In this document: positions 63,596-64,000 of the stretch, piece by piece
Position numbering within the stretch: the stretch's first letter is position 1
Layout: every line of letters starts with the position of its first letter
Source of the DNA: Streptomyces sp. MMBL 11-1
GTDB lineage: Bacteria; Actinomycetota; Actinomycetes; Streptomycetales; Streptomycetaceae
DNA: 64,000 nt
NCBI RefSeq assembly: GCF_028622875.1
Contig: NZ_CP117709.1
Location: 2,108,001 to 2,172,000, forward strand
Reading direction: 5' to 3'
Notes under the pieces: generated by a model
What the model was told of the DNA's origin: nothing
Databases searched by the model: none
What the model saw: only the letters and a program-made list of their open reading frames with translations
Translations under genes and position numbers: made by a program

Positions 63596-64000
63596 TCAGC
63601 GGAGGTACGTCTGCTGCCACTCGATCGACGTCATGGTGAGCGCGGCCTCGGCGAGGGACTGGGCGGAGGCCGTTTTGAGCTTGGCGATGCTGCTGTCGAT
63701 CCAGGGCTGGACGTTGGAGCAGCCCTGTTCGCGGTATTCGACGGCTTGGAGAAGACATTCCAGCTTGTCGGCGTCGTGCGCGCAGACGACTTCGAGGGAG
63801 TCGCCGTTCTCGTACTCCTCCACGATCCGCTGGGCGCCGGCCTTCACCGCCGGATGCGCGGCCGATACCTGGTCGGCGGTGACCTTCTCGTTTCCGACGG
63901 CTTCGAGGTAGCGGCGGCCGATGTGCGGGATGTCGCCGACGCGGGTCTCCTGGGTGTCGTGCCACAGTCCGAGGAGAGCGGCCCGCGCGGGGTCGGCGCC
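63596..64000 (-). CDS. HD-domain hydrolase (YfbR/HDDC2-like), 5' end outside window
   Basis: 135 codons remain; the frame enters from the window end. HD motif: LWHDTQETRVGDIPHIGRRY, then CAHDADKLECLLQA with the second metal Asp. This is typical of HDDC2/YfbR-type 5'-deoxynucleotidases, which dephosphorylate dNMPs. The N-terminal first His is outside the window. It ends TGA at 63596. Confidence 0.88.
   Translation of the reverse strand, partial: GADPARAALLGLWHDTQETRVGDIPHIGRRYLEAVGNEKVTADQVSAAHPAVKAGAQRIVEEYENGDSLEVVCAHDADKLECLLQAVEYREQGCSNVQPWIDSSIAKLKTASAQSLAEAALTMTSIEWQQTYLR

Overview
The window is chromosomal DNA of a Streptomyces-type actinomycete. It has very high GC, a strong third-position G/C bias, frequent GTG starts and ATGA/GTGA stop-start overlaps, a HrdA-type sigma factor, a SoxR-box-controlled FMN reductase and a class F sortase. 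From about 21.3 kb to 52.1 kb the gene order (ABC exporter pair, hrdA, dnaG, FAD reductase, dgt, SoxR-box reductase, nirBD, ppdK, dus) matches my recollection of the conserved Streptomyces coelicolor core around SCO2460-SCO2500. That synteny statement is from memory and was not checked.

Region 1 (1-12 kb) is one co-directional catabolic locus. It holds a family 5 solute-binding protein (5' end outside the window), a fused two-NBD ATPase, an enolase-superfamily enzyme, an SDR dehydrogenase, an RraA/HMG-aldolase-like lyase, a secreted clan GH-A glycosidase, a GlcD-like and a GlcF-like subunit of a 2-hydroxyacid dehydrogenase, and an aldehyde dehydrogenase of the 2-oxoglutarate-semialdehyde type. 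The set suggests import and oxidation of an oligosaccharide-derived sugar or sugar acid. The enolase-superfamily member lacks the usual catalytic lysines, so the chemistry is open.

Region 2 (12.3-20.8 kb) is an accretion island beside a tRNA with anticodon CAT. Three copies of a 61-bp block (tRNA 3' part plus its terminator) lie at 12316, 18428 and 20701. Two related modules sit between them: one with a 5'-truncated RHS toxin gene plus lipoprotein, and one with a twice-frameshifted gene plus a small membrane-anchored protein. No integrase is present.

Region 3 (20.7-52.1 kb) is housekeeping: three tRNA genes, an FGGY kinase, a heterodimeric ABC exporter, HrdA, DnaG, an FAD reductase, dGTPase, sirohydrochlorin chelatase-like protein, a SanA/YdcF protein, CutA, the SoxR-box FMN reductase, an aminotransferase, a surface protein with a sortase, a TSUP permease, NirBD, a Tat-exported DUF839 protein, a VOC protein, an ArsR-like regulator, pyruvate phosphate dikinase and a Dus enzyme. 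Chelatase (siroheme supply) and NirBD (siroheme enzyme) plausibly cooperate.

Region 4 (52.1-64 kb) is accessory. It holds a secreted hydrophobic small protein, a small membrane protein with a decayed paralogue at 60.5 kb, and an arginine deiminase gene (arcA) downstream of an antiporter gene (arcD). An IS200/IS605 element with intact TnpA and TnpB has split arcD so exactly that excision would restore a 481-codon frame. A SpoIIE-type phosphatase, glutaminase, trypsin-like protease, a DoxX-like protein, an ECF sigma remnant and a partial HD hydrolase follow.
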